The notes under the pieces are model-generated. The model was not told the origin of the DNA. It made no database searches and saw only the letters and a list, made by a program, of their open reading frames with translations. The position numbers were made by a program, and so were the translations under genes. Below are positions 16,489 to 26,707 of a stretch of 64,000 bases of DNA, piece by piece (position 1 is the first letter of the stretch; each line of letters opens with the position of its first letter). Source of the stretch: Rhodoferax_B ferrireducens_A (GTDB lineage: Bacteria; Pseudomonadota; Gammaproteobacteria; Burkholderiales; Burkholderiaceae_C); the NCBI RefSeq assembly GCF_031458075.1, contig NZ_JAVDXT010000002.1, positions 310,001 to 374,000 of the forward strand. Direction: 5' to 3'.

Positions 16489-16492
<4 letters not shown>
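15167..16492 (+). CDS. macA: efflux periplasmic adaptor (membrane fusion) protein, MacA-like
   Basis: 441 residues from ATG 15167 (MRKNSKWVWG); upstream readings run into the repeat. One N-terminal membrane anchor (about 7-24, WGLAVVLAVGAGGWWWA) is followed by a lipoyl/biotinyl half motif (SGAVNPVTQVSVGTQVSGQI), a long alpha-hairpin (about residues 95-210, rich in A/Q/R heptads), the second lipoyl half (RTRITSPVNGIVIKR) and a beta-barrel domain. With the MacB-type gene that overlaps it by four bases it would form a tripartite exporter using a TolC-like protein. A proline/alanine-rich stretch near residues 353-371 is encoded by an in-frame copy of the dispersed repeat. Substrate unknown (macrolide, peptide or lipopeptide). 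Confidence 0.9.
16223..16280 (+). repeat. in-frame dispersed repeat inside the MacA-like gene
   Basis: GCTACTTCTGCTCC, then ACCGTAGCGGCTCCCGCAGA and CCAGCGCCAGCGGC follow the family plan in the sense orientation of the gene. It encodes a low-complexity Ala/Ser/Thr/Pro stretch (TSAPNTVAAPADAASAS). The repeat's TAGC is read in the GTA-GCG frame, so no stop arises. It is more diverged than the clsB copy. Confidence 0.5.
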
Positions 16493-18462
<1,970 letters not shown>

Positions 18463-18534
18463 TAGGGCACCGAATTCTTGATACCTGGCGTTTACCTGGC
18501 CTCCGTATGATCCGCAAAAATCACGGACGCGGGG

Positions 18535-18825
18535 ATGGCTATGGTGGGTGCGGCGCGCAGATGGATGGCGTGGGGGGCGGTGTGTGGGGTGGCCAGTGTG
18601 CTGGTCGGCTGCGGCGGTGGCAGCGGTAGCGACAGCGCTGCCAGCAGCACCAGCACCACCAACTGCACGACTTCGGACACGGTCTCGGCCGAGGCCAGCA
18701 GCGCGGTCAACCAGACGGCCCTGGCCGCCACCGTGGACCCGGGCCTGGCCACGCGCGCCGAGTCCATGCGCTTTACCGGCGTCAGCCATGTGTCGCCAAG
18801 CGCCGTTAAATCGTTCTGCTATTGA
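18535..18825 (+). pseudogene. truncated lipoprotein gene (N-terminal remnant related to the downstream protease?)
   Basis: 96 residues. The signal peptide ends in a lipobox (VLVGC), followed by a Gly/Ser-rich linker and TRAESMRF. The next gene (18980-20500) also starts with a lipobox (LVVGC), a Gly-rich linker and SRAESMQ, so the two look like paralogues. Here the sequence ends at a TGA that is supplied by dispersed repeat R4 (the GCTATTGATTG segment). I infer that the repeat, or the deletion that accompanied it, removed the rest of the gene. It could instead be a short functional lipoprotein. Confidence 0.5.
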
Positions 18826-18874
18826 TTGAATAGCTGCTTGCGCAACAACAGATTGCGCTGCAGCCCTGTTTTAT
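18818..18874 (+). repeat. dispersed palindromic repeat, copy R4 (supplies a stop codon)
   Basis: Reads GCTATTGATTGAATAGC, TGCTTGCGCAACAACAGATTG, CGCTGCAGCCCTGTTTTATTT on the plus strand. It is in the sense orientation of the truncated lipoprotein frame, whose TGA lies within the first half of the repeat. Bases 18463-18534 and 18875-18979 contain no further feature I can name. Confidence 0.7.
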
Positions 18875-18979
18875 TTAAATTTCCAGAGTCCCGGCGCTGC
18901 GCAGGTTTGTCACGGTCCACGCGTTATATTCACGCGTTAGGCCTACGGGCGAACAAATCTTTACAGCAGGGAATAGGCT

Positions 18980-20500
18980 ATGGCGCGGATCTTGGCAGTC
19001 AGTGGTGTGGTGTTGGCCGTAGGCCTGGTGGTGGGTTGCAGCGGCGGCGGTGGAGGCGGCGGCACGGCTACCAGTGGCGGCACTACCTGCTTGTCGCCCA
19101 CGGCCAAGGCGACCGATGTGCTGTCGTCCGGCACGGTGAGCCGGGCCGAGTCCATGCAGGCCGCGTCGGGTGCCGAGGCCTCGGCCTTGCAGCCGCGTTT
19201 GCTGTTGGCGGTGCGCACCAGCCGCGTGGCCTTGGCCGATGTCAGCCAGGCCCGTCTGGCCGCTGAAAAACCTTTGCTGACCCAGGTGGGCGTGCCGCGC
19301 AAGATCGGCCTGGCGCGCGATGTGGCGGCCACTGCCAGCGTGGCGGCTACCCAGGCCCAGCTGCAGTGGCAGGCCACGGCCAGCGGCGGCCAGGTGGCGG
19401 CCATCAGCATCAGCACCGGCCAGGCCAAGGGTGTGCGCCTGGGCGTGCTGGTGCGCAGCCTGCCGGCACAGGCCACGCTGCGTATCTACGCCCAGGGCAG
19501 CACAACGGCCTATACGGTCCAAGCCCAGGAGGTATTGGATACCTTGCAGCGCAACCGCGATGCCGGTGACAGCAGCGATGCCGCGCGCATGTACTGGACG
19601 CCGGTGGTCGATGGCGCCGAGGCCACGCTGGAGATCGAGCTGCCGGCCGCGATCAGTACCGCGGGGGTGGAGATCGCCATTCCACGCCTGTCCCACCTGT
19701 TCATGACGCCGCTGGCCGATGGTACGAATGTGGCCAAGGCCGCGGGCAGCTGCGAGGTGGATGCGGTCTGCAACACCAGCTATACCAGCGAGAGCAATTC
19801 TGTCGCCCGCATGAGCTTTGTAGAAGACGGCGCCTCTTTTGTCTGCACCGGTACGCTGCTCAACGACACCCGGGGCAGCGGCATACCGTATTTCCTGGGC
19901 GCCAACCATTGCATTTCCACCCAGGCGGCGGCGTCTACCCTGCAGACCTGGTGGTTCTACCGCGCAACCAGCTGCGGCAGCGGTGTGATGAATGCCGGTG
20001 CCCGCAGTCTCCCTGGCGGCGCTACCTTGCTGTACCAGAGCGAAACCACCGATACCTCGTTCATGCGCTTGCTCGGCACGCCGCCGGCGGGCGCGGTGTT
20101 TTCCGGCTGGTCGGTCAATCCGGCGACCGTGGGGTCGGTGGCGGCCAGCCTGCACCACCCGGATGGTGACCTGCAGAAGGTCAGCACCGGTAGCATCACC
20201 TCGTTCCTGAGCTGCACGCTGCTCAGCGCCTCGACGCTGAACTTCAGCTGCACCAACTCAACCCAGTCCGGGGGCAACTTCATCAACGCCAAGTTCACCA
20301 GCGGCGCCACCGAAGAGGGCAGCAGCGGCGCGCCCTTGTTCGAAACCGTGGGCACCAGCCACTACCTGGTGGGCCAGCTGTATGGCGGCAACTCCAGCTG
20401 TAGCAACCTGTCGGGCAGCAATGCCTATGGCCGCTTCGACGTGGCCTACACCGCGGCTTTGAGCCGCTGGCTGACCGCAGCCGCCGGCACCTGCCCCTGA
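18980..20500 (+). CDS. secreted trypsin-like serine endopeptidase (lysyl-endopeptidase-like), lipoprotein
   Basis: 506 residues. A signal peptide with lipobox (VGLVVGC, Cys21) and a Gly-rich linker suggest outer-membrane anchoring or surface display. A ~200-residue propeptide or beta domain precedes the protease domain, where the catalytic triad can be placed: His in YFLGANHCIST, Asp in TSFMRLL (ETTDTSFMRLLG) and Ser in EGSSGAPLFE. The arrangement and Cys content (CEVDAVC, CTGTLL, CGSG) recall Achromobacter lyticus protease I-type enzymes (S1 family). The start ATG 18980 is the only one giving the lipoprotein signal. A strong terminator formed by repeat R5 follows four bases after the stop. 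Confidence 0.88.
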   Translation: MARILAVSGVVLAVGLVVGCSGGGGGGGTATSGGTTCLSPTAKATDVLSSGTVSRAESMQAASGAEASALQPRLLLAVRTSRVALADVSQARLAAEKPLLTQVGVPRKIGLARDVAATASVAATQAQLQWQATASGGQVAAISISTGQAKGVRLGVLVRSLPAQATLRIYAQGSTTAYTVQAQEVLDTLQRNRDAGDSSDAARMYWTPVVDGAEATLEIELPAAISTAGVEIAIPRLSHLFMTPLADGTNVAKAAGSCEVDAVCNTSYTSESNSVARMSFVEDGASFVCTGTLLNDTRGSGIPYFLGANHCISTQAAASTLQTWWFYRATSCGSGVMNAGARSLPGGATLLYQSETTDTSFMRLLGTPPAGAVFSGWSVNPATVGSVAASLHHPDGDLQKVSTGSITSFLSCTLLSASTLNFSCTNSTQSGGNFINAKFTSGATEEGSSGAPLFETVGTSHYLVGQLYGGNSSCSNLSGSNAYGRFDVAYTAALSRWLTAAAGTCP

Positions 20501-20504
20501 GTCT

Positions 20505-20560
20505 GCTATGGAATAGAGAGCTGCTGGCGCTTATGAGGTAAGCGCCAGCAGCCTTTTTTG
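20505..20560 (+). repeat. dispersed palindromic repeat, copy R5
   Basis: GCTATGGAATAGAGAGC followed by a perfect GCTGCTGGCGCTTA / TAAGCGCCAGCAGC stem and CTTTTTT. It is the most symmetrical copy in the window. It begins four bases after the stop of the protease gene and has the same orientation. Confidence 0.85.
20520..20559 (+). terminator. rho-independent terminator formed by repeat R5
   Basis: A perfect 14 bp stem (20520-20533 with 20539-20552), a five-base loop and six T from 20554. This meets the usual description of an intrinsic terminator for the protease gene. The element is thus both a repeat-family member and a likely functional terminator. Confidence 0.8.
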
Positions 20561-20683
20561 TTTCGCAAGTTGATGGCCGCTGCGACGGCGCATGTGTGAG
20601 ACGGAGTAAAGATAGGCCCGTCCCGCCGGACTGCCTTGCGACACAGGGATAATCCCTAGACAAATTGTTCTTAGGGAGTGCGC

Positions 20684-21508
20684 GTGGATACCATTTTGCT
20701 GATCAAGGCTGCCGTCATGGGCATCGTCGAGGGCCTGACCGAGTTCCTGCCGGTGTCGTCCACCGGCCATCTGATTCTGGCCGGCGCGCTGCTGGGCATG
20801 GACGACGACAAGGCCAAGGTCTTCGACATCGCCATCCAGACCGGCGCCATTCTGGCGGTAATCATGGTGTATTGGCAAAAGATCCGCGACACCGTCAGCG
20901 CCTTGCCGACCCAGCCCAAGGCCCGGCGCCTGGTGCTGAATGTGCTGATTGGCTTCTTGCCCGCGGTGGTGCTGGGCCTGCTGTTCGGCAAGGCCATCAA
21001 GGCCCATCTGTTCACCCCGGTGGTGGTGGCCAGCACCTTCATCATTGGCGGCTTCATCATTCTGTGGGCCGAGCGGCGCGCACCCTCGGCCACCCGCGTC
21101 CACCATGTGGATGACATGACGGTGCTGGATGCGCTCAAGGTCGGCCTGGTCCAGTGTTTTGCGATGATCCCCGGCACCAGCCGCAGCGGCTCGACCATCA
21201 TCGGCGGCATGCTGATGGGCTTGTCGCGCACCGCGGCCACCGATTTTTCGTTCTTCCTGGCCATCCCCACGCTGATCGGCGCTGGCGCCTACAGCCTGTA
21301 CAAAGAGCGTGCGCTGCTGTCCATGGCCGATGCGCCTATGTTTGCGGTCGGCCTGCTGTTCTCGTTCATCAGCGCCTGGCTGTGCGTGCGCTGGCTGCTG
21401 CGCTACATCTCCACCCACAACTTCGTGCCGTTCGCCTGGTACCGCATCGCTTTCGGCATCGTGGTGCTGGCCACGGCCTGGAGTGGCCTGGTGGTGTGGG
21501 CCGAGTAA
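20684..21508 (+). CDS. uppP: undecaprenyl-diphosphate phosphatase UppP (BacA)
   Basis: 274 residues from GTG 20684, chosen because AGGGA at 20673-20677 is then seven bases away. The GTG at 20678 would abut it. The enzyme removes one phosphate from undecaprenyl pyrophosphate in the inner membrane and so recycles the lipid carrier of peptidoglycan synthesis; overexpression of the family gives bacitracin resistance. Signatures: GIVEGLTEFLPVSSTGHLIL near the N terminus and the second motif PGTSRSGSTI at about residue 163. Eight or so hydrophobic segments are present. Single gene, followed by a repeated 3' element. Confidence 0.96.
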   Translation: MDTILLIKAAVMGIVEGLTEFLPVSSTGHLILAGALLGMDDDKAKVFDIAIQTGAILAVIMVYWQKIRDTVSALPTQPKARRLVLNVLIGFLPAVVLGLLFGKAIKAHLFTPVVVASTFIIGGFIILWAERRAPSATRVHHVDDMTVLDALKVGLVQCFAMIPGTSRSGSTIIGGMLMGLSRTAATDFSFFLAIPTLIGAGAYSLYKERALLSMADAPMFAVGLLFSFISAWLCVRWLLRYISTHNFVPFAWYRIAFGIVVLATAWSGLVVWAE

Positions 21509-21514
21509 TTGTGG

Positions 21515-21610
21515 CTCACCCCCAGGCTGCAGTGCTGCGCATCTTTCGCCAACCCCCTTGCAGGGGGCAACAGCGGCAGCCTGGCAAAGCCAGTTCTACG
21601 GTGTTTCTGG
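21515..21610 (+). repeat. conserved 3'-flank element, copy B1 (tandem small hairpins)
   Basis: It begins six bases after the uppP stop. It contains CTCACCCCCAGGCTGC, a CCCCCT-TGC-AGGGGG hairpin and a CTGGC-AAA-GCCAG hairpin, ending near GTGTTTCTGG. A second copy with the same order and spacing lies three bases after another stop codon (55611-55705). The function is unknown; a terminator or RNA-stabilising role is plausible. Confidence 0.75.
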
Positions 21611-21650
21611 ATCGCGTGCGTTCTGTCTGCAATGTGCATCTGGTTAAGTT

Positions 21651-22307
21651 ATGTTGAGGTCTATCCAGGCGGTTATTTTTGATGCCGACGGCACGCTGGT
21701 CGACAGCGAGGAGCCGGGCATGGATGTGCTGTTTGAACTAGCCCAGGCCCAGGGCCTGCAACTGAGCCGCGAGGCTGCACACCAGCAGTTTCGCGGCGTG
21801 CGAATGGCCGATTGCATCGCCTGGATTGCCGCCCAGCTGCCGCATGTACCGCCGGGCTTCGAGGCCGATTTCATGGCCCAGGTGCGGCTGCATACCGACA
21901 TCCGGTTCCGCCAGGGCTTATTGCCCTTGCCGGGCGCGCTGGCCTTGCTGCAAAGCCTGCAGCTGCCGTTCTGCGTGGCCACCAACGGCCCGCGCGAGAA
22001 GGTGGAGCTGACCCTGGGCCTGACCGGCCTGCGGCCGCTGTTCGGCGACCGGATTTTTTGCGCCTACGAGGTCGGCCATTTCAAGCCCGACCCCGGGCTG
22101 TTCCTGCATGCCGCCCAGGCCTTGGGCATCGCGCCCGAACACTGCGCGGTGGTGGAAGACAGCCTGCCAGGTGTGCAGGCCGGGCTGGCGGCCGGCATGC
22201 AGGTGTTCTGCCTGCACCCGCGCGAGGGTTTGCCGGCGGACATCGCCGAGCGCGTGACTTTTATCGAGGGCTTGGACGCTCTGCCGCCGCTGCTGGCGCG
22301 GGGCTGA
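21651..22307 (+). CDS. HAD-superfamily IA phosphatase (phosphoglycolate-/YieH-like)
   Basis: 218 residues. All HAD motifs are present: motif I IFDADGTLVDSE with the two catalytic Asp, motif II CVATNG, motif III Lys in GHFKPDPGLFL and motif IV VVEDSLPGVQAG. The helical cap between motifs I and II is of the C1 type, which suggests a small sugar or organic phosphate as substrate, as for phosphoglycolate phosphatase or the YieH 6-phosphogluconate phosphatase. The exact substrate cannot be read. Its last 47 bases overlap the 3' end of the convergent hydrolase gene. Confidence 0.88.
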   Translation: MLRSIQAVIFDADGTLVDSEEPGMDVLFELAQAQGLQLSREAAHQQFRGVRMADCIAWIAAQLPHVPPGFEADFMAQVRLHTDIRFRQGLLPLPGALALLQSLQLPFCVATNGPREKVELTLGLTGLRPLFGDRIFCAYEVGHFKPDPGLFLHAAQALGIAPEHCAVVEDSLPGVQAGLAAGMQVFCLHPREGLPADIAERVTFIEGLDALPPLLARG

Positions 22308-23112
22308 GATTGAGCAGCGCGGCCTCGATCGCCGCGGCGGTGGCCAGCGGTTTCTCCATGGGAAACAAGTGGCTGCCATCCAGCATCATGGTGCGGCCCT
22401 GGGTGATTTTGTCGGTCATGGCCATGCCGACTTGCCGCATTTCTGCCGAATGCGTGCCGCCGATGAAGGCCACCGGGCATTTCAGCGGGTGGCGGCGCAG
22501 CAGGCTCTCCAGATGGTCGGGCAGGGTGTTGTAGATGGCGGTCTCCACCGCGCGGTCGAAGCCGAGCACCCGCTTGCCGTCTCCGTCGTCCAGCATGCCG
22601 TGCGCGATGTAGTCCTGCAGTACCTGTGGGTTCCAGCGGGCAAAGGCTTTTTTGCTTTGAAAGTGTTCGAGTGCCGCCTGTTGGCTGGGCCAATGCTGGC
22701 GCCTGCGCTTGCTGACTTTGCCGGGCGAGACCGATTCCACCATCCGCACCCGCTTGAAAGCGCCCAGGGTGGTGGCCCGCCAGCCGCCGACCAGGGGCGA
22801 GTCCAGCAGCAACACGCCGCGCGCCAATTCCGGGTGCAGGGCGGCGGCCATCAGGCTCAGGAATCCGCCCAGGGAATGGCCGACCAGGAACACGGGTTCA
22901 CCGTGTTGCTGCACCACCCGGCCGGCGAAGTCGGCCAGCTGCTGCACCAGATGCGGCCAGTTGTTGCTGACCGGGTATTGCGGGTCATGGCCGAACTTGT
23001 CTATCGCTTCGACTCTGTAGCCGCGGGCCTGCAGGCTGTTGAACAGCAGGCCGTAGGTGGATGCCGGGAAGCTGTTGGCGTGCGAGAAGACGATGGGCTG
23101 CATGGCAGGCAT
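22261..23112 (-). CDS. alpha/beta hydrolase
   Basis: 283 residues, cytoplasmic, single alpha/beta-hydrolase fold. The oxyanion region is VFSHANSFPAS near the N terminus. The nucleophile elbow is LVGHSLGGFLSL (Ser about residue 80) and the catalytic His is likely in DGSHLFPMEKP (about residue 250). The Asp is probably in the GGTHSAEM region or just before it. The family includes esterases, lipases and epoxide- or ester-cleaving enzymes; no specific substrate is indicated. Convergent with the HAD gene, overlapping by 47 bases, which limits a terminator between them. A second ATG three codons in is an equally good start. Confidence 0.85.
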   Translation of the reverse strand: MPAMQPIVFSHANSFPASTYGLLFNSLQARGYRVEAIDKFGHDPQYPVSNNWPHLVQQLADFAGRVVQQHGEPVFLVGHSLGGFLSLMAAALHPELARGVLLLDSPLVGGWRATTLGAFKRVRMVESVSPGKVSKRRRQHWPSQQAALEHFQSKKAFARWNPQVLQDYIAHGMLDDGDGKRVLGFDRAVETAIYNTLPDHLESLLRRHPLKCPVAFIGGTHSAEMRQVGMAMTDKITQGRTMMLDGSHLFPMEKPLATAAAIEAALLNLSPAPAAAAERPSPR

Positions 23113-23188
23113 TGTGGTTTGTTTGCCGCGAGGGTGCAGTCGCGCAGGTTCACCGCACCCCGTGCGCGCAGCCTGGGGGTGCGCCGCG

Positions 23189-24016
23189 CTAGATCAGCCG
23201 CTCTTGGGGCGTGGTGATCTTGCGCAGTGGCTTGCCACGCTGCGACTCCACCATCAGCGGGATGTCGGTTTGCTCGCCGTTCCACATCGGGTCTTCGATG
23301 CTGTCGAAGACTTCGCGCAGCTTTTGCCCCCAGCTGCTGTGCAGCATGCGCATATAGGGGTTGTTCTCGTCGATGCAGACCACCTTGTCGGTCTGGAAGC
23401 TATCGGCTTCGTAGACCACCAGGTCCAGCGGCAGGCCGACCGACAGGTTCGACTTGAGGGTCGAGTCCATGGACACCAGCGCGCATTTGGCGGCCTCGTC
23501 CAGCGGGGTGGCGGGAGAGATCACGCGGTCCAGCACCGGCTTGCCGTACTTGGATTCGCCGATCTGGAAGTACTGGGTCTCGGGCGTGGCTTCGATGAAG
23601 TTGCCGGCCGAATAGACCTGGAACAGGCGCATGCCTTCGCCCTTGATCTGGCCGCCGAAAATCATCGAGGCATTGAACTCCACGCCGGCCTGGCGCAGCG
23701 ACACCGCGTCGCGGTCGTAGACCCGGCGCACGGCAGCGCCCAGCACGCGGGCGGCGTCGAACATGCTCTTGGCGTTCCAGATGGTGATGGGCTCGCTGTC
23801 CTCGTGCTCTTTGAGCTGCTCGACTTGCAGGATCTCGCGGATGGACTGCGAGATGCTCAGGTTGCCGGCCGACAGCAGCACCATAAAGCGGTCTTGCGGC
23901 TTCTCATAGACGATCATCTTGCGGAAGGTGCTGATCTGGTCGAGCCCGGCATTGGTGCGGGAATCGGACAGGAAGACCAGCCCGGCATTGAGTTTGATGG
24001 CGACGCAGTAGGTCAT
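23189..24016 (-). CDS. proteasome-like peptidase (Anbu/BPH family)
   Basis: 275 residues. After removal of Met1 the N terminus would be Thr (TYCVAIKLNAGLVFLSDSRT). This threonine, the Asp in SDSRTNAG and the Lys in TFRKM match the catalytic set of Ntn-hydrolase proteasome subunits. The block SPATPLDEAAKCALVSMDST is typical of the bacterial COG3484 group, which includes Anbu and the betaproteobacterial BPH. These form large homo-oligomeric rings in the cytoplasm; physiological substrates are unknown. No partner ATPase, transglutaminase or alpha-E gene lies nearby. It follows mutS by 30 bases on the same strand, so it is probably co-transcribed. Confidence 0.92.
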   Translation of the reverse strand: MTYCVAIKLNAGLVFLSDSRTNAGLDQISTFRKMIVYEKPQDRFMVLLSAGNLSISQSIREILQVEQLKEHEDSEPITIWNAKSMFDAARVLGAAVRRVYDRDAVSLRQAGVEFNASMIFGGQIKGEGMRLFQVYSAGNFIEATPETQYFQIGESKYGKPVLDRVISPATPLDEAAKCALVSMDSTLKSNLSVGLPLDLVVYEADSFQTDKVVCIDENNPYMRMLHSSWGQKLREVFDSIEDPMWNGEQTDIPLMVESQRGKPLRKITTPQERLI

Positions 24017-24046
24017 GGCGGAGTGGTGGGGTAGTGGAGCAGCAGG

Positions 24047-26707
24047 TCAGCCCTGCTCGCGTTGGGCTAATTTCTTGAGGCTGTACAGCGCTTCCAGCGC
24101 TTCGCGCGGCGACAGCGCATCCGGCTGGATGCTGGCCAGTGCCGATTCTAAAGGGCTGGGTCCGTCGGCAGGGTTTTCCGGCGGCGCGGCAAACAGGTCC
24201 ACCTGGGCCTGGCTGCCGAGTGCGTGCTCTTCCAGCGCCGACAGCGTGTGGCGTGCGTGGTTCAGCACCGCGGCCGGCATGCCAGCCAGGCGCGCCACCT
24301 GGATACCGTAGCTGCGGCTGGCCGGGCCGGGCTGCAGCTCGTGCAAAAAAACGATGTCGCGGCCGGATTCGGCCGCGCTCACATGCATGTTGACGGCGCC
24401 ATGGTGCTGGGCCGGAAACTCGGTGAGTTCAAAGTAATGTGTGGCAAACAGGCAAAAGGCCTGGGTCTTGTCGTGCAGGTGCGCGGCGATGCCGCTGGCC
24501 AGGGCCAGGCCGTCAAAGGTGGAAGTGCCGCGGCCGATTTCGTCCATCAGCACCAGGCTGTGGGCGCTGGCGCTGTGCAGGATTTGCGCGGCCTCGGTCA
24601 TCTCGACCATGAAGGTCGATTGCGCATTCGCCAGATCGTCGGCCGCGCCGATGCGGGTGTGGATGGCATCGATGGGCCCGAGCCGGCAGACATTGGCCGG
24701 CACATAGCTGCCCATGCTGGCCAGCAGCACGATGATGGCCACCTGGCGCATATAGGTCGATTTACCGCCCATGTTGGGGCCGGTGATGATTTGCATGCGC
24801 TGGCGGTGGCCCATGGCGGTGTCGTTGGCGATGAAGCTGGCGCTGGAGGCCTCGGCCAGGCGCGCCTCGACCACCGGATGCCGGCCGCCTTCGATGGCGA
24901 TGCAGGGTTCCTTGACGAATACCGGGGCGCACCAGTTGAGTGTCAGCGAGCGTTCGGCCAGGGTGCACAGCACGTCCAGCGCGGCCAGCGCATAGGCCAG
25001 CTGGCCCAGGCGCGGCACAAAGGCCTGCAACTGGTCCAGCAGATGCTCAAACAGCCATTTCTCGCGCGACAGCGCGCGCTCCTGGGCGCTTAAGGCCTTG
25101 TCTTCAAAGGCCTTGAGCTCGGGGGTGATGAAGCGCTCGGCGTTCTTCAGGGTCTGGCGGCGCCGGTAGTCGTCGGGCACTTTGTCCACCTGGCCCTGGG
25201 TGACTTCGATGTAGAAGCCGTGCACCTTGTTGAACTGCACGCGCAGGTTGGCGATGCCGGTGCGGGCTTTTTCGCGGGTTTCCAGGTCCAGCAGAAAGGC
25301 GTCGCAATTGGTCTGGATGTCGCGCAGCTCGTCCAGCTCGGCGTCGAAGCCGCGGTTGATCACGCCGCCGTCGCGCACCAGGGCCGAGGGCTCGTCGAAG
25401 ACTGCACGCTGCAGCAGGTCGGCGCAGCCTTCGGGCGGATGCAATGCCGCAGAAATTTGAGCCAAAAGTGCCGTTTGCGCAGGTAAAGCTTGCACGAGCA
25501 GCTCTGTTTTTTGTAGCGTCAGCTGCAGTGCCACGAGTTCGCGCGGCCGCACCTGGCGCAGCGCGATGCGGGCGCTGATGCGCTCCACGTCGCCGCTGCC
25601 CTTGAGCTGGTCGCGCAGGCGCTGGCCTTGGCCGGCGTCGCGCAGCACGCCGATGGCCTGGAGCCGCAGCGCGGCCTCGCTGCGGTCGCGCTGCGGCTCC
25701 AGCAGCCAGCGCTTCAGGGCGCGGCTGCCCATGCTGGTGCTACAGGTATCGAGCAGGGAGAACAGCGTGGGCTTGTCCTCGCCGCGCAGGGTTTGGGTCA
25801 ACTCCAGGTTGCGCCGGGTCGACAGCGGCAGGCTGATGCTGGCATCGCCTTTTTGCACCCGGATGGTCTGCACATGCGACAGCGCCCGGCCTTGGGTGTG
25901 TTCGGCAAAGCCCAGCAGGGCGGCGGCGGCGGCATGGGCCTGGGGCAGATCGTCGGCATGCCAGGCGGCCAGGGTGGCGGCGTGCAGCTGCTCCAGCAGC
26001 TTGCGCTGGCCCAGGGCGGCGTCAAACTGCCAGGCCGGGCGGGCGGTGGTGGACATGGCCACGCCCTGCGCGGTGGCGCGCTTCAGCGCCTGGATGCGCT
26101 GGGCAAAGCTGGCGCTGGTGTCGGTGCTGTGCAGCAGCTCGCTGGGGGCGATGCGGGTGACCCAGGCTTCGAGCTCGTCGCTAGGGCATTCGGCCAGGTG
26201 GATTTCGGCGCGGGTCACGCTCAGCCAGGCCAGGCCGCAGCTATTGCGCGGGCCCTGGTGGATGGCCAGCAGCACGGATTCGGTCTTGTCGGACAGCAGC
26301 TCGGCATCGGTCAGCGTACCGGGGGTGACGACGCGCATCACCTTGCGCTCCACCGGGCCCTTGCCGGTGACTTCGCCCACCTGCTCGCAGATCGCCACCG
26401 ATTCGCCGAGCTTGATCAGCTTGGCCAGATAGCCTTCCATCGCGTGGAAGGGCACGCCGCACATGGCAATCGGCTGGCCGGCCGACTGGCCGCGCTTGGT
26501 CAGGGTGATGTCGAGCAGGGCGGCGGCTTTTTCGGCGTCGGCAAAGAACAGCTCGTAGAAATCGCCCATGCGGTAGAACACCAGGGTCTCCGGGTGCTCG
26601 GCCTTGATGGCCAGGTACTGGGTCATCATTGGCGTGTGGCCTGCGGCAGAGGCGTCTGGGGGCTGGGCGGGCGAGGGGGCTTTTGCGCTCAAGATGTCGG
26701 GTTCCAT
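24047..26707 (-). CDS. mutS: DNA mismatch repair protein MutS
   Basis: 886 residues from ATG 26707; upstream codons in frame are outside the family. The N-terminal mismatch-binding domain has YRMGDFYELFFADA with the Phe-x-Glu motif (FYELF). Connector, lever and clamp domains follow. The ATPase has GPNMGGKSTYMRQ, the signature region ANAQSTFMVEM and LVLMDEIGRGTSTFDGLAL. A C-terminal HTH-like end is present (LSPREALEALYSLKKLA). It recognises mismatches and recruits MutL. Oddly, residues about 397-416 in the core are encoded by an in-frame copy of the dispersed palindromic repeat. The protein looks otherwise complete. Confidence 0.97.
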   Translation of the reverse strand: MEPDILSAKAPSPAQPPDASAAGHTPMMTQYLAIKAEHPETLVFYRMGDFYELFFADAEKAAALLDITLTKRGQSAGQPIAMCGVPFHAMEGYLAKLIKLGESVAICEQVGEVTGKGPVERKVMRVVTPGTLTDAELLSDKTESVLLAIHQGPRNSCGLAWLSVTRAEIHLAECPSDELEAWVTRIAPSELLHSTDTSASFAQRIQALKRATAQGVAMSTTARPAWQFDAALGQRKLLEQLHAATLAAWHADDLPQAHAAAAALLGFAEHTQGRALSHVQTIRVQKGDASISLPLSTRRNLELTQTLRGEDKPTLFSLLDTCSTSMGSRALKRWLLEPQRDRSEAALRLQAIGVLRDAGQGQRLRDQLKGSGDVERISARIALRQVRPRELVALQLTLQKTELLVQALPAQTALLAQISAALHPPEGCADLLQRAVFDEPSALVRDGGVINRGFDAELDELRDIQTNCDAFLLDLETREKARTGIANLRVQFNKVHGFYIEVTQGQVDKVPDDYRRRQTLKNAERFITPELKAFEDKALSAQERALSREKWLFEHLLDQLQAFVPRLGQLAYALAALDVLCTLAERSLTLNWCAPVFVKEPCIAIEGGRHPVVEARLAEASSASFIANDTAMGHRQRMQIITGPNMGGKSTYMRQVAIIVLLASMGSYVPANVCRLGPIDAIHTRIGAADDLANAQSTFMVEMTEAAQILHSASAHSLVLMDEIGRGTSTFDGLALASGIAAHLHDKTQAFCLFATHYFELTEFPAQHHGAVNMHVSAAESGRDIVFLHELQPGPASRSYGIQVARLAGMPAAVLNHARHTLSALEEHALGSQAQVDLFAAPPENPADGPSPLESALASIQPDALSPREALEALYSLKKLAQREQG
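25461..25517 (-). repeat. in-frame dispersed repeat inside mutS
   Basis: On the coding strand: GCTACAAAAAACAGAGC, TGCTCGTGCAAGC, TTTACCTGCGC and GGCACTTTT, the same order as in intergenic copies. Read in the frame that would meet the repeat's TAG, the codon is GAG (ACA GAG CTG CTC). It encodes LQKTELLVQALPAQTALL. Confidence 0.65.
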
